The position numbers were made by a program, and so were the translations under genes. Positions 5,861-5,953 of a stretch of 5,953 nt of DNA are shown one piece after another (position 1 is the stretch's first letter; each line of letters opens with the position of its first letter). The DNA is from an uncultured Fretibacterium sp. (lineage in GTDB: Bacteria > Synergistota > Synergistia > Synergistales > Aminobacteriaceae). The stretch spans positions 1 through 5,953 of the forward strand of contig CALBPU010000187.1 in assembly GCA_937899395.1 (NCBI GenBank). The letters are read 5' to 3'. The notes under the pieces were generated by a model. The model made no database searches. It was given only the letters and a program-made list of their open reading frames with translations, and was not told the DNA's origin.

Positions 5861-5953
5861 TAGTTAAAGCACTTGAAAATTCATGTTAAAATAAATACAT
5901 GAGTTATCCAGAAAAATACAGAGTAAGGACGTTAGAATATCGTAGAGAAGGTC
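5861..5953 (+). mobile_element. Left end of an IS630-family insertion sequence (runs out of the window)
   Basis: It begins at about 5861, after the TA at 5859-5860, the dinucleotide that IS630/Tc1-like elements target and duplicate. It contains the start of an IS630-type transposase 39 bases in. The probable terminal repeat begins TAGTTAAAGCACTTG, but the other end is outside the window, so neither the repeat nor the TA duplication can be confirmed. A weak promoter may lie inside: TTAAAG (5864-5869), 17 bases, TAAAAT (5887-5892). Confidence 0.65.
5899..5953 (+). CDS. IS630-family transposase, N-terminal fragment (3' end beyond the window)
   Basis: The first 18 codons read MSYPEKYRVRTLEYRREG, the typical opening of the helix-turn-helix DNA-binding domain of IS630-family transposases (pattern M-x-Y-x-x-x-[FY]-R-x-x-x-[IVL]-x-[FY]-x-x-E-G). 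These enzymes use a DDE nuclease domain further downstream, not visible here. There is no clear ribosome binding site before the ATG. Whether the gene is intact, or split into two frames as in many IS630 copies, cannot be told from this window. Confidence 0.75.
   Translation, partial: MSYPEKYRVRTLEYRREG

Noticed and set aside
3796..5953. CRISPR array, tRNA or rRNA gene
   Set aside because: No regularly spaced repeats, no tRNA-like cloverleaf or TTCGA-type arm in context, and no rRNA core sequence were found by eye.

Overview
The window is 5.95 kb of bacterial chromosome. It has an intact metabolic half on the left and a worn mobile-element half on the right. Bases 1-3795 hold the end of a rotary V-type (V/A-type) ATPase operon on the + strand: subunit A (catalytic; its 5' end is cut by the window edge), subunit B (non-catalytic) and subunit D (central rotor shaft). 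The genes are tightly packed: A and B overlap by 11 bp, and B and D are 15 bp apart. The operon closes with a strong intrinsic terminator at 3811-3854. A bacterial A-B-D order, moderate GC, good Shine-Dalgarno sites and the style of the transposon proteins fit an anaerobic Firmicutes or Synergistota-like host. That assignment is inference only; no marker here fixes the taxon.

Bases about 3880-5532 are an IS200/IS605-family transposon, visibly more AT-rich than the ATPase genes. It has a left-end hairpin with a bulged T, an AT-rich inverted repeat, an extended -10 promoter, an intact Y1/HUH transposase gene (tnpA) and a tnpB-type RuvC nuclease gene. tnpB is broken: a one-base frameshift lies near 5109-5112, and the second frame stops just after the third RuvC aspartate, so the usual C-terminal tail is missing. 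The element may still encode an active TnpA, but it probably makes no working TnpB.

Bases 5533-5860 are a patchwork read mainly on the - strand. They contain a structured stretch of nested inverted repeats (5538-5603), a possible start of a phage-tail-like gene with a strong ribosome binding site (weak call), an intrinsic terminator (5643-5672), and the last 54 codons of a gene resembling the C-terminus of a TipAS-type regulator (weak call). That last gene is cut off at a TA dinucleotide where a second insertion sequence begins. From 5899 to the window end is the N-terminus of an IS630-family transposase on the + strand.

The A, B and D proteins work together in the ATPase: A and B alternate in the A3B3 head, and D turns inside it to couple ATP turnover to ion movement through the membrane sector, whose genes should lie upstream of the window. 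The region beyond the operon terminator looks like a site of repeated insertion and decay. I see no convincing new biological system. The most unusual items are the broken tnpB with a non-canonical cysteine pattern and the structured segment downstream of it.
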